This document shows, piece by piece, positions 54,081 to 63,204 of a stretch of DNA of 64,000 bases. The stretch is from NCBI GenBank assembly GCA_903642215.1, contig CAHJWG010000011.1:62001-126000 (forward strand). The letters run 5' to 3'. Both the position numbers and the translations under genes were made by a program. The notes below the pieces were generated by a model that made no database searches, had not been told where the DNA came from, and saw nothing but the letters and a program-made list of their open reading frames with translations. Every line of letters begins with the position of its first letter. Positions within the stretch are counted from its first letter, which is position 1. Source of the DNA: Sphingobacteriaceae bacterium (lineage in GTDB: Bacteria > Bacteroidota > Bacteroidia > Sphingobacteriales > Sphingobacteriaceae).

Positions 54081-55406
54081 ATGCTAAAAAAATACAAAAT
54101 ACTAATAATCATTCCGTTGCTGTTAGTCATCGGGTCAATGTCGTATTGCGGTTACAAAGTTTATACTTTATCCGAGCAGCAGAAGCAAATCAAGGAAGAT
54201 TTTGCTACGATCAATAACATCACTTTCGGCCTTTTTTCTGTTAATCAGTGGAAAGATAAGCTCGCGGTAATTATTAACAAACAAATCCAGGGTTTTAACT
54301 TTACCAGCGGCCAGCAAAAAGATCTGCAAAAAGAGATTGAACAGATTATGAACGGTTTGCTTACCAAAGCAATTGCAATCATCAACAAGCCGCAAAAAAC
54401 TTTTATGGGCAAGCTCAAAAAGGCGGCAGTCAAAATTTTTGTAAATGAAAAGGAACTCCGTGCGCAGGTGCCTGTTTTTGCACGGGAAATCATCCTGCAA
54501 ATTAATAAACCATCCAGTAAAAAAAGGTTAAAAAAACTGGCCGGCAGTAAGTTTAAAGAACTGGAAAAAACTACTTTCGATAGCTCCATCACGGCAGAAC
54601 GCATGGTTCGGGTAAAATTATACCGAAAATATCATGTGCAAGATGCCGACTCTTTCGACAAAAAAACGGATTTTATTTTATTGGATATCAACCATCAAAG
54701 CGGTGTTTACGCCTACGCTATGCTGGGTTTGGCAGCAGTATTTTTTGTTGTCTGGCTGCTGCTGAAAAAACAGGTAGAACTGCATAAAACCCTTTTTGTA
54801 CTCTCTATCATGGCTGCAGCTGTTTTGCTTGTCGTTGGTATAAGTTGCACGATGATTAATGTTGAAGCACGTATCCAATCGCTCGATTTTAGTTTGTTAG
54901 GCGAAAACATTGTATTTAAAAATCAAATTTTATTTTTCCAGAGTAAAGGGATTTTAGAAGTGGTTATGGTATTGCTAAAAGCAGGCCACGGAGAATCTTT
55001 AATTGTTGGTGCTTTAATTTTGTGTTTCAGCGTGCTGTTTCCGGTTAGTAAGTTGAGTTCTGCTTTAATTTATTCGCTTGGAAACCGAAAATGGATGCGC
55101 GGAAAAGTGATTCATTATTTTGCTTTTGATTCGGGAAAATGGAGCATGGCTGACGTAATGGTGATTGCCATTATGATGACTTATCTGGCTTTTAACGGGA
55201 TTTTAGACAGCCAGCTAACGGAATTAAACATCAAGAAAGATTACTTATCTGTTGTAACAACCAACAATACCTCGCTGCAGCCGGGTTTTATAATTTTCCT
55301 GTCTTTTGTAATGTTTAGTTTGATTATGTCGGAAATTTTGAAACGCGTAGTGATGCCGGCAGAAGAGAAAACGAAACAGCAAGACGTAGAGTCGCAAGAA
55401 ATATAA
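54081..55406 (+). CDS. paraquat-inducible protein A (PqiA-like) membrane protein
   Basis: 441 residues. One N-terminal membrane helix (ILIIIPLLLVIGSMSYCGYKVY) precedes a soluble part of about 180 residues. Then four membrane helices follow, at about 215, 245, 310-330 and 360-430, in the PqiA domain pattern (IVGALILCFSVLFPVSKLSS, GKWSMADVMVIAIMMTYLAF). It lacks the cysteine motifs of the full-length two-domain enterobacterial PqiA, with no pqiB next to it. Role in envelope maintenance is inferred. Confidence 0.85.
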   Translation: MLKKYKILIIIPLLLVIGSMSYCGYKVYTLSEQQKQIKEDFATINNITFGLFSVNQWKDKLAVIINKQIQGFNFTSGQQKDLQKEIEQIMNGLLTKAIAIINKPQKTFMGKLKKAAVKIFVNEKELRAQVPVFAREIILQINKPSSKKRLKKLAGSKFKELEKTTFDSSITAERMVRVKLYRKYHVQDADSFDKKTDFILLDINHQSGVYAYAMLGLAAVFFVVWLLLKKQVELHKTLFVLSIMAAAVLLVVGISCTMINVEARIQSLDFSLLGENIVFKNQILFFQSKGILEVVMVLLKAGHGESLIVGALILCFSVLFPVSKLSSALIYSLGNRKWMRGKVIHYFAFDSGKWSMADVMVIAIMMTYLAFNGILDSQLTELNIKKDYLSVVTTNNTSLQPGFIIFLSFVMFSLIMSEILKRVVMPAEEKTKQQDVESQEI

Positions 55407-55455
55407 TCCTTTAAAATTGATAAGGTAATTTTAAGGAGGAAAAAATAACACTCAC

Positions 55456-55504
55456 AAAAAAGGCTGGTAAAAGAAGTATTAAATGCTTCTTTTACCAGCC
55501 TTTT
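55456..55504. terminator. bidirectional terminator built from two inverted dispersed motifs
   Basis: GGTAAAAGAAGTA (55466-55478) and TGCTTCTTTTACC (55484-55496) face each other across a 5-base loop, extended by AAGGCT/AGCCTT. It separates the convergent PqiA-like and dehydrogenase genes. Confidence 0.9.
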
Positions 55505-55522
55505 CTTTGGAACAAAAAACTG

Positions 55523-57760
55523 CTATTCACTTAATCCCAATACTTTATCCATCGTGATTGGCAAGTTATAAACACGATGGCCTGTAGCGTGAAAAACAGC
55601 ATTGGCTACCGCGCCTGCTACGCCAACCAGCCCAATTTCGCCTAATCCTTTAATACCTAAAGGATTGATCACATCATCTTTTTCCTCTACAAAAATCACT
55701 TCGATATCGTTAATATCCTTGTTTACGGCAACGTGATATTCGGATAAATTATGGTTTATAAACCGGCCGAAGTTGTTATCAACCACAGAATCTTCTTCCA
55801 AAGCCATACTAATCCCCCAAACAACAGCTCCTAAAATCTGACTGCGGGCAGTTTTCGGATTCAGGATTTTTCCGGCAGCAATTGCACTTACCACACGCGA
55901 AACCACTACGGTACCAAGATCTTCATCCACTTTTACCTCCACAAAAACAGCACTGTGCGAGTTAAAAGAATACTCCAGCATGTGGATCGGGTTTGGCATA
56001 GTCGTAGCTTCTTCTTCAATACTAACTTTCCCGCTTTGCTTCATCACATCGGTAATACTTAAAGTTTTGGAAGGATTTAGTTTGAGGGAAATCTCGCCGT
56101 TATCAAAGTTAACTTCCTTTAAATCTGCATTTGCAAAAGGCGAATTTTTAACTTTTTTTGCCAGCTTAAAAACCTGTTCTTTTATGGTTGTACAAACCGA
56201 TTGCACAGCACTTCCCACAGAAGTAGCCGTCCACGAACCACCTTCCAGCGGTGCTTCCGGCAGCAAAGTATCTCCCAATTTAAAGGTTACATTTTCTATC
56301 GGCAAGCCCAGGGTTTCGGCAGCAATCTGCGTCATGATGGTATAAGTCCCCGTTCCAATATCAGAAGTACCGCTGCCAACGGTTAATTTTCCGTCAGCTG
56401 TTAAAACCGCATTAGCCGTCGCTTTCATCTGCATTGCATCCCAGGAACCGGTTGCCATACCCCAGCCAATTAGGTTGTTACCTTCCCGCATAGAACGCGG
56501 CTCGATGCTTCTTTTATCCCATCCAAATTTTGCTGCACCTTCTGCATAGCAGGCGCGCAACGCTTTACTGGAAAAAGGTTTTTTATCATTCTGATCTCTT
56601 TCCGCATAATTTTTTAAACGAAGTGCCAAAGGATCCATTTTTAACGCATAAGCCAGTTCATCCATGGCAGATTCTATGGCGTGGAAACCGCTTGCCGCAC
56701 CGGGCGCGCGCATATCCAGCGGCGTATAAGTGTTTAGCTTAACCAAATCGTATTTCTGTTCTACGTTTTCACATTGATAAACCAGGCCAGACCAGTTAAC
56801 CACCACTTCTGTATAATCCTCAAACATTGATGTTTCCCCGTAAGCGGTGTGTGCGATAGATTGCAAAGTACCATCCGGGGAAGCACTTAATGCCATTTGC
56901 TGTACGCTTGCCGGGCGATGGCCGAAAGAAAACATTTGCTGCCGGGTTAAAGAAACTTTTACCGAACGTTTTAGTTCCAGCGAAGCTAAAACCGCTAAAA
57001 ATAACTGATATTGCGGGCGCAGGCCGGAACCAAAACCACCGCCCATAAAAGGCGACATTACCCGAACTTCTTTTGCGGAAAGGCCGAAAATTTTAGAAAT
57101 ATAGGCTTGGCAATTAGATACGCCCTGTGTTTTATCGTAAACGGTAAGTTTTCCGTCTGGCTCCATTACAACAGTTGTTGCATAAATTTCCATCGGGTTA
57201 TGGTGTTCTGCACTATGAATATATTCTGAAGCAATTTTAACCGGTGCGTTTTCAAAGGCCTCCTTTGCATCGCCTCTCGAAACCGGCGGCTTAAAGCCAA
57301 CTTTACCTTTAGGTGCTTTAAACGAATTAGGAATATTTTCTTTTAAATCTGAAATATGGCTTTCTGTAGTATATTCTACTTTGATAATGGAAGCGGCATA
57401 ACGTGCCAGTTCAAAAGTTTCTGCAACTACCAGTGCGATGGGCTGCATGCTATACCTGATTTTTTTATCGTACAACGGCCGGAACGGAGAACCTGCAACA
57501 GCATCCTCATCCTTATAACTCCTGTCAAACCAGGCTAAACCCGAAACATTTTCGTGCGTAAAAATCTGTAAAACACCTTTTAAATTTAAGGCTTCCTCCA
57601 AATCAATTTTTTTAATTGTGCCTTGCGCAATCGTGCTGGAAACCACGTAGCCGTAAGTTAATCCGTCTGCCGAAAATTCGGCTGCATATTTTGCGGTTCC
57701 GGTAACTTTTAAAGCTCCGTCAACACGGCTGGTTGGTTTTCCTATATAATCAGTTTTCAT
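55523..57760 (-). CDS. xanthine dehydrogenase family protein, molybdopterin-binding subunit
   Basis: 745 residues. Large Moco subunit of the xanthine/aldehyde oxidase family. Seen: GKPTSRVDGALKVTGTAKYA, the Moco segment PFMGGGFGSG, GAASGFHAIESAMDE, VGSGTSDIGTGTYTIM and the C-terminal KGLGEIGLVGVAGAVANA with the conserved active-site Glu (GLGE). Last gene of a three-subunit operon (2Fe-2S, FAD, Moco). YagR-type (periplasmic) enzymes carry a Tat signal on the 2Fe-2S subunit, which is not seen here. Aldehyde or N-heterocycle substrate unknown. Confidence 0.94.
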   Translation of the reverse strand: MKTDYIGKPTSRVDGALKVTGTAKYAAEFSADGLTYGYVVSSTIAQGTIKKIDLEEALNLKGVLQIFTHENVSGLAWFDRSYKDEDAVAGSPFRPLYDKKIRYSMQPIALVVAETFELARYAASIIKVEYTTESHISDLKENIPNSFKAPKGKVGFKPPVSRGDAKEAFENAPVKIASEYIHSAEHHNPMEIYATTVVMEPDGKLTVYDKTQGVSNCQAYISKIFGLSAKEVRVMSPFMGGGFGSGLRPQYQLFLAVLASLELKRSVKVSLTRQQMFSFGHRPASVQQMALSASPDGTLQSIAHTAYGETSMFEDYTEVVVNWSGLVYQCENVEQKYDLVKLNTYTPLDMRAPGAASGFHAIESAMDELAYALKMDPLALRLKNYAERDQNDKKPFSSKALRACYAEGAAKFGWDKRSIEPRSMREGNNLIGWGMATGSWDAMQMKATANAVLTADGKLTVGSGTSDIGTGTYTIMTQIAAETLGLPIENVTFKLGDTLLPEAPLEGGSWTATSVGSAVQSVCTTIKEQVFKLAKKVKNSPFANADLKEVNFDNGEISLKLNPSKTLSITDVMKQSGKVSIEEEATTMPNPIHMLEYSFNSHSAVFVEVKVDEDLGTVVVSRVVSAIAAGKILNPKTARSQILGAVVWGISMALEEDSVVDNNFGRFINHNLSEYHVAVNKDINDIEVIFVEEKDDVINPLGIKGLGEIGLVGVAGAVANAVFHATGHRVYNLPITMDKVLGLSE

Positions 57761-57805
57761 TCTTTTTATTTTAATTGATGCTTCTTTTACCGGTATAATT
57801 ATTGC

Positions 57806-58792
57806 TTATATGGCTTTGGCAACTTCTGTTAAAGCGCGTACGATAGCACGTTTGGCCAATTCTATTTTGAAGGTATTGCTGCCGAATCCCTTTGCATCGG
57901 CTAATAAATTTTCTGCCAATACTTTAAAGTTTTCTACTGTTGCAGCTTTGCCTATTAACGCTATTTCTGCGGATTTTATCCGCCAGGGTTTATGTGCTAC
58001 ACCACCCAAAGCCACGCGGATATCTTTAATTACATCACCATCCAGCTCTAACGCGGCAGCTACGGAAACAATGGCAAAAGCATATGATTGCCGGTCGCGC
58101 AGCTTTAAATAAGTAACATGTTTACTCAGGTTATTTTTAGGTAAATCGAGGGAAGTTACTACATCTCCCGGTTCCAGTATGTTATCAAACTGCGGCTGAT
58201 CTCCCGGCAAACGATGAAAATCCGCAAAATCAATTACCTTTTCGCCATGGATACCGGTAACATTAACTTTTGCATCCAGCGCAGCCAAAGCCACGCACAT
58301 ATCAGACGGATGCGTGGCGATGCAATGTTCGCTCGTTCCTAAAATTGCGTGGATTCTGTTGTAACCGTTAATTGCAGAACAGCCGCTGCCGGGTTCGCGC
58401 TTGTTGCAGGGCGTGGCCAGATCGTAAAAATAATAGCAGCGTGTACGCTGGAAAAGATTACCGCCGTTTGTAGCCATGTTACGCAACTGCGGGGAAGCAC
58501 CTGCCAAAATAGCTTTGGATAGCAAAGGATAACGCTCTTCTACCTTTTGGTTGTAAGCCGTATTGGCATTGGTGGCCAGCGCGCCCAAGCGTAAACCGCC
58601 ATCTGCTGTATCCTCAATTTCCTTTAAAGTGATGCGGCTTAAATCAATTAAATGATCCGGCCTTTCAACATTTTCCTTCATCAAATCAAGCAGGTTTGTA
58701 CCGCCTGCAATAAATTTGAAATTAGTTTTTACACTTCCGTTTTGCACGGCATCCGCTACATCATTTGCGCGGGTATAGGAAAACGTATTCAT
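57806..58792 (-). CDS. xanthine dehydrogenase family protein, FAD-binding subunit
   Basis: 328 residues. FAD motifs: FIAGGTNLLDLMKENV, NMATNGGNLFQRTRC and a YNRIHAILGTSEHCIATHPSD stretch. It also has CYYFYDLATPCNKREPGSGC cysteines, the extra 4Fe-4S site typical of the YagS-type subunit. Starts overlapping the 2Fe-2S gene by 4 bases; follows it in the operon. Confidence 0.94.
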   Translation of the reverse strand: MNTFSYTRANDVADAVQNGSVKTNFKFIAGGTNLLDLMKENVERPDHLIDLSRITLKEIEDTADGGLRLGALATNANTAYNQKVEERYPLLSKAILAGASPQLRNMATNGGNLFQRTRCYYFYDLATPCNKREPGSGCSAINGYNRIHAILGTSEHCIATHPSDMCVALAALDAKVNVTGIHGEKVIDFADFHRLPGDQPQFDNILEPGDVVTSLDLPKNNLSKHVTYLKLRDRQSYAFAIVSVAAALELDGDVIKDIRVALGGVAHKPWRIKSAEIALIGKAATVENFKVLAENLLADAKGFGSNTFKIELAKRAIVRALTEVAKAI

Positions 58793-59322
58793 GATTGTAC
58801 CTCTCCTTTCACTTGTATAATGGCCGCGTTAATATTGGTATAAGCACCGCAGCGGCAAATGTTGCCGCTCATCAGTTCCTTAATATCCTCTAAATTGTTG
58901 GCTTTGCCTTCATTTATCAATCCAACGGCAGAACATATTTGTCCCGGCGTGCAATAACCGCATTGGAAAGCATCATGATCGATAAAAGCTTTTTGCATCG
59001 GATGCAGCTCTTTACCGTGTGACAGACCTTCGATAGTTGTAATTTCCTGTCCGTCTCTCATGATGGCTAAAGTCATGCAAGAATTAATCCGCACACCATC
59101 AACCAAAACCGTACAGGCACCGCACTGGCCGTGATCGCAGCCTTTTTTTGTCCCGGTAAAACCAATGTACTCACGCAACGCATCCAGCAAACTTACCCAA
59201 GGGGCAATTTGCAAGGTGTGCTGCTGGCCGTTTATATTTAACCGTACTTCTGCCGGTTCTGCAGGTGGAGGTGCCAGCGTAGTTTCGTGGCTCCCTGATG
59301 CTTGTTTAAAAAAATCTAACAT
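58789..59322 (-). CDS. xanthine dehydrogenase family protein, 2Fe-2S subunit
   Basis: 177 residues, first gene of the operon. First cluster: CDHGQCGACTVLVDGVRINSC. Second, helical cluster: CGYCTPGQICSA and CRCGAYTNI. The YagT-like order with an N-terminal stretch rich in Ala/Pro (about 1-25) but no twin-arginine motif. It passes electrons from Moco to FAD. Confidence 0.95.
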   Translation of the reverse strand: MLDFFKQASGSHETTLAPPPAEPAEVRLNINGQQHTLQIAPWVSLLDALREYIGFTGTKKGCDHGQCGACTVLVDGVRINSCMTLAIMRDGQEITTIEGLSHGKELHPMQKAFIDHDAFQCGYCTPGQICSAVGLINEGKANNLEDIKELMSGNICRCGAYTNINAAIIQVKGEVQS

Positions 59323-59617
59323 GGCGGGTGATTGATTTTATAATGATTAATATTTTTTGACTGGAACAGGTTAGGGTAGTTTTGATCTGGCTATCAAAAA
59401 TTTATCTTAATAAAAGGCTAACGGACAATCAATGTTTGATAAAAAAATAATTTAGAAGGAATCCATTTAATTAGAAGTTTACTAAATTTTATGTGATAAA
59501 AGAAGCATATTCGGGCATATGTTTTTATCAATCTAAAACTGCTAACTCCACAAAAAGATAAATTTATAAAAACCATATAAAATTTATTAAGTTATTTATT
59601 TAACCAATAATATAATT

Positions 59618-59989
59618 ATGGAACAACCAATTTCGAGAAAACAACACGGTTTTACAGACTATAGTTACATCCCGGCTGCTGCGCTGGCTCCGGTTTTGTT
59701 TGATTTTGAAGGCGAAGAAACTGCCGCTCTTTTAACAAAAGTACAAGCCGGCGGCATCCTTTTATCCAGTTTATTTACACGTGCAGAATGGGGATTATTT
59801 AAAACGATGCCATACAAAACACATTTAATCCTGGATATTGCCATGGGCGTATTTTCGTTATCGGCACCTTGGCTTTTCGGCTTTTCCAAGCACAAAAAAG
59901 CACGCAATGCTTTTATCGTTTTAGGTATTACCGGGATTTTGGCCGGTACACTTTCTAAACCGGAAGAAATGTTGCCTACTATAATTTAG
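59618..59989 (+). CDS. small membrane protein, possible SPW-like
   Basis: 123 residues with about four hydrophobic segments (IPAAALAPVLF, AGGILLSSLFT, HLILDIAMGVFSLSAPWLFGF, AFIVLGITGILAG). The LDIAMGVFSLSAPWLFGFS segment resembles the SPW repeat. Cytoplasmic N-terminus. Monocistronic, before an SDR gene. Confidence 0.8.
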   Translation: MEQPISRKQHGFTDYSYIPAAALAPVLFDFEGEETAALLTKVQAGGILLSSLFTRAEWGLFKTMPYKTHLILDIAMGVFSLSAPWLFGFSKHKKARNAFIVLGITGILAGTLSKPEEMLPTII

Positions 59990-60049
59990 CAATCAATTAT
60001 TCTATTCATAAAAACAGTATTCATTTAAAAATCAATAAATAAAATCAAT

Positions 60050-60832
60050 ATGTCAAGCAATCAAAAATATGCACTGATTACCGGTGCAACCAGCGGTATC
60101 GGTTTCGAGCTGGCTAAATTATTTGCAAAAGACCAATACAATTTGGTTATCGTTGCCAGGAACACAACCGAGTTGGAAAAAGCAGCCAATGAATTAAAAC
60201 AGCATGGAATTGAAGTAATAACTATTGCTAAAGATTTATCTAAACTTGAAGGGCCGCTTGAAGTTTATAATGAAGTTAAATCTAAAGGCATTCAAATTGA
60301 TGTTTTGGTAAACGATGCCGGACAAGGACAATACGGTTTATTTGCAGAAACGGATATTAACCGAGAACTGGAAATAATCCACCTGAACATTGGTGCAACT
60401 ATCTCTTTAACAAAACCTTTTTTAAAGGAAATGATTGCCCGTAAAGATGGTAAAATATTAAATCTTTCTTCCATCGCCGGCAAAACACCTGGCCCGTATC
60501 AATCTGTATATCACGGTACCAAAGCTTTTATCCAATCTTTTACAGAAGCTTTGCGTTCTGAAACTAAAGATACTGGTGTAACCTTCACGGCTTTATTACC
60601 CGGCAAAACCGATACCGATTTCTTTAACAAAGCCCAAATGGAAGATTCTAAGATGATGGAACAAAGCGGGTCTGACCCGGCAGATGTTGCCAAAGACGGT
60701 TACGAAGCTTTGATGGCTGGGGACGATATGGTAATTTCCGGCTTTAAAAATAAAGTAATGGTTGGTTTAAGCAATGTTACGCCGGATCATTTGGTGGCTG
60801 ACGGTATGAAAAAACAACAAGAACCAAAATAA
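60050..60832 (+). CDS. short-chain dehydrogenase/reductase
   Basis: 260 residues. Classical SDR: TGATSGIGFELAKLFA cofactor loop, NDAGQGQYG, the catalytic Ser in ILNLSSIAGKTPGPYQSVYHGTKAF with Tyr-x3-Lys as YHGTK. NADP preference is suggested by VARNTTELE. Substrate unknown. Followed by a strong terminator. Confidence 0.94.
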   Translation: MSSNQKYALITGATSGIGFELAKLFAKDQYNLVIVARNTTELEKAANELKQHGIEVITIAKDLSKLEGPLEVYNEVKSKGIQIDVLVNDAGQGQYGLFAETDINRELEIIHLNIGATISLTKPFLKEMIARKDGKILNLSSIAGKTPGPYQSVYHGTKAFIQSFTEALRSETKDTGVTFTALLPGKTDTDFFNKAQMEDSKMMEQSGSDPADVAKDGYEALMAGDDMVISGFKNKVMVGLSNVTPDHLVADGMKKQQEPK

Positions 60833-60854
60833 TTACAAGCTTCTTTTATCAGAT

Positions 60855-60893
60855 AAAAAGCCCTGAACTTTAGATAAGTTCAAGGCTTTTTTT
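60855..60893. terminator. terminator between the SDR gene and the small lipoprotein gene
   Basis: AAAAAGCC and TGAACTT pair with AAGTTCA and GGCTTTTT around a 5-base loop. A variant dispersed motif (60838-60850) precedes it. Confidence 0.85.
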
Positions 60894-61092
60894 ATTTATT
60901 ACTAATTCTTAACTCCGGAGTTTTGGTAATTTTTATAATCAAAAAACGGAGCAGATAAATAATCAGGCCAATAATTGCAATTGCAATCAAACCGAAAATT
61001 AAACCGGCTTTAAATGCACCTTCTACCAATCCGCATCCGGAAAATAAAAATGTTACAACTAAACAAACAAGTGGCAAGGCAAATTTTTTCAT
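60892..61092 (-). CDS. small membrane lipoprotein, 66 residues
   Basis: Lipobox CLVVTFLFSGC (Cys near 20), then a second hydrophobic helix (AGLIFGLIAIAIIGLIIYLLRFL). Similar proteins are automatically labelled phosphatidate cytidylyltransferase, which the length makes impossible. Function unknown; conserved in the phylum. Confidence 0.8.
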   Translation of the reverse strand: MKKFALPLVCLVVTFLFSGCGLVEGAFKAGLIFGLIAIAIIGLIIYLLRFLIIKITKTPELRISNK

Positions 61093-61209
61093 AAGTTTTA
61101 TGTATTGAAATAGTGTTTAAATTAACGTTTAAGATTTTAATTTTACAAATGATCAAAGCTAAATAATACACAGTTTGTTTTAATGCAGCCTGTACTTCTT
61201 TTATCACAT

Positions 61210-61252
61210 AAAAAATCCTCTGAACTTGGATTATAATTCAGAGGATTTTTTT
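61210..61252. terminator. terminator after the zinc alcohol dehydrogenase gene
   Basis: AAAAATCCTCTGAA and TTCAGAGGATTTTTTT form a 14-pair stem with a loop of about 12 bases. An exact dispersed motif (61193-61205) lies beside it. Confidence 0.88.
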
Positions 61253-61272
61253 AAAGATGGATGATTTCTATA

Positions 61273-62430
61273 TTATGGCTTCAACACAACTTTTACACAA
61301 TCATCTTCTTTATTTTTGAAAATATCATAACCGTGTGCCACTTCACTCAAAGGTAAAGTGTGCGAAATAATATCGTCCAAAACTACTTTTTCGGTTGTAA
61401 CCAGCTCAATTAAATGATCGATATAATTTAAAACCGGTGCCTGGCCTTGCTTAATCGTAATGCCTTTATCAAACATACGGCCCAACGGGAAATTATCGAA
61501 AGGCGTACCGTAAACACCAACAACCGTAACAGTTCCGCCGCGGCGCACTGCTTGGAAACAAGTTTCCAACACTTTCATACTTCCTTTTTCAAAGTTGACT
61601 GTTGCTTTTACCTTATCCAAAAAAGAACGCTCGGCTTCAAAACCTACGGCATCCACACAAACATCTGCACCACGACCTTGCGTCATCTCGCGGATTACTT
61701 CTACCACATCCACATCATGCGGGTTTAACGTTTCCACTTTATTTACATCTTTTGCTCTTTTTAAGCGGTAATTTTCCGGGTCGATTGCAATCACACGGCT
61801 TGCACCATGTATCCAGGCTGCTTTTTGGGCCATCAGGCCAACCGGGCCAGAACCGAAAATGGCAACTACTTCTCCGCCTTTCATTTGTGCCCAATCAATT
61901 GAAGACCAACCGGTCGGAAAAATATCCGTTAAAAAAAGCACTTGGTTATCCGTCATGTTATCCGGCACTTTACGCGGGCTGATATCAGCATAAGGCACAC
62001 GTACATATTCTGCCTGGCCGCCGGAATAGCCTCCGTATAAATCAGTATAACCAAAAAGTGCACCTCCTTTTTCATCTAACAAACCACCATCCGGGCCGTA
62101 ATGTTCGTAATTAGAATTTTCGCAATGCGGGGAAGCACCGTGCTGGCAGAAAAAGCAATGGCCGCAGGCAATCGGGAAAGGCACAACTACACGATCTCCT
62201 TTTTTAAGGTTTTTTACGTTTGCGCCAACTTCTTCCACAATTCCCATAAACTCGTGGCCAACAATCATATCTTTTAATTGCGGGATGCCACCATCCAAGA
62301 TATGCAAATCAGAACCGCAAATGGCAGTAGAAGTAACTTTTAAAATAACATCTCCGGCATCTTCAATGCGCGGGTCATCAACGGTATCATAACTAATGTC
62401 ACCGGGTTTGTGAAAAACTGCTGCTTTCAT
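61273..62430 (-). CDS. zinc-dependent alcohol dehydrogenase (formaldehyde dehydrogenase-like)
   Basis: 385 residues of the medium-chain family. Catalytic zinc: Cys in CGSDLHIL, GHEFMGIVEEVG. Structural zinc: CGHCFFCQHGASPHCEN. Rossmann: FGSGPVGLMAQKAA. The extension GPDGGLLDEKGGALFGY and the long insertion match glutathione-independent formaldehyde dehydrogenase-type members. NAD is likely bound (IAIDPENYRLK). Confidence 0.93.
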   Translation of the reverse strand: MKAAVFHKPGDISYDTVDDPRIEDAGDVILKVTSTAICGSDLHILDGGIPQLKDMIVGHEFMGIVEEVGANVKNLKKGDRVVVPFPIACGHCFFCQHGASPHCENSNYEHYGPDGGLLDEKGGALFGYTDLYGGYSGGQAEYVRVPYADISPRKVPDNMTDNQVLFLTDIFPTGWSSIDWAQMKGGEVVAIFGSGPVGLMAQKAAWIHGASRVIAIDPENYRLKRAKDVNKVETLNPHDVDVVEVIREMTQGRGADVCVDAVGFEAERSFLDKVKATVNFEKGSMKVLETCFQAVRRGGTVTVVGVYGTPFDNFPLGRMFDKGITIKQGQAPVLNYIDHLIELVTTEKVVLDDIISHTLPLSEVAHGYDIFKNKEDDCVKVVLKP

Positions 62431-62641
62431 AAATAGGTTAATTTTTATTGATTATTTTTATTAATAATTAAATTTAACATTTACGAGGATTTAAAGTTTC
62501 ATAATTATTACTTGCAGGATAATCTTGTAACCATTTTATTACGGTCAGGATTTAGGATAAATAAAAATTTGTACTTCTTTTATATCTAAAATAAATTGTG
62601 CTAATCAGATTGAACAGAGCATAACAATTTTATATTAAAAC

Positions 62642-63067
62642 ATGAATTATATACTTTATTTAAGTACAGCTTGCCAGGTTTTTTATGTAGAAGAGATGGA
62701 AGCAATGCTGATTAAAATTAGAAGTAACAATAAAAAATTCGGCGTTACCGGCGTTTTGCTTTACAGCGGAAGAAGTTTTTTACAATTTATAGAAGGAGAA
62801 CAGGAAATTTTGAATCAAATGATGCAAAAAATAGGAAAAGACAGCCGCCATTATAACATTGTAAAACTGGCCAGCGGTACAAGTGAAGAAAGGCTTTTTG
62901 CAGATTGGAATATGGCTTTTAAAGTTTCTACCGATGATGAAATTAAACAGTTAGAAGGATTTATCGATCCAAGTAAGCCGGATTTTTATGCTACTTTACA
63001 AGGTGAAAAACCACATCCGGTGGTTAGTATTTTAAAATCCTTTGCAGAAAATAACAGGATGCATTAA
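62642..63067 (+). CDS. BLUF domain blue-light sensor
   Basis: 141 residues: a stand-alone flavin photoreceptor. BLUF core 1-95: MNYILYLSTA (flavin-contacting Tyr near 6), IRSNNKKFGVTGVLLY (Asn near 30), SFLQFIEGE (the signalling Gln near 49) and ADWNMAFK. There is no fused effector such as EAL or cyclase; the C-terminal 45 residues are helical. It must act through a protein partner. Monocistronic. Confidence 0.94.
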   Translation: MNYILYLSTACQVFYVEEMEAMLIKIRSNNKKFGVTGVLLYSGRSFLQFIEGEQEILNQMMQKIGKDSRHYNIVKLASGTSEERLFADWNMAFKVSTDDEIKQLEGFIDPSKPDFYATLQGEKPHPVVSILKSFAENNRMH

Positions 63068-63204
63068 AATTGAATCTTCAAATTAAACTTGTAAAAGCTT
63101 TTTCTTCAAACACAGTCCTTTATTCAAATCCTGTAGTATAATTATACTGTTTTTATCACCTAAAAAACAGTAAAGCTCAGTAAAAGTACAACCGGTTATT
63201 TTAA

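Noticed and set aside
55466..55496. CRISPR-like or IS-end interpretation of the paired repeat
   Set aside because: There is a single inverted pair with a 5-base loop between convergent genes and no spacer series or transposase; terminator function explains it.
60892..61092. Phosphatidate cytidylyltransferase label for the 66-residue lipoprotein
   Set aside because: That enzyme has about eight membrane helices; here only a lipobox and one helix are visible.
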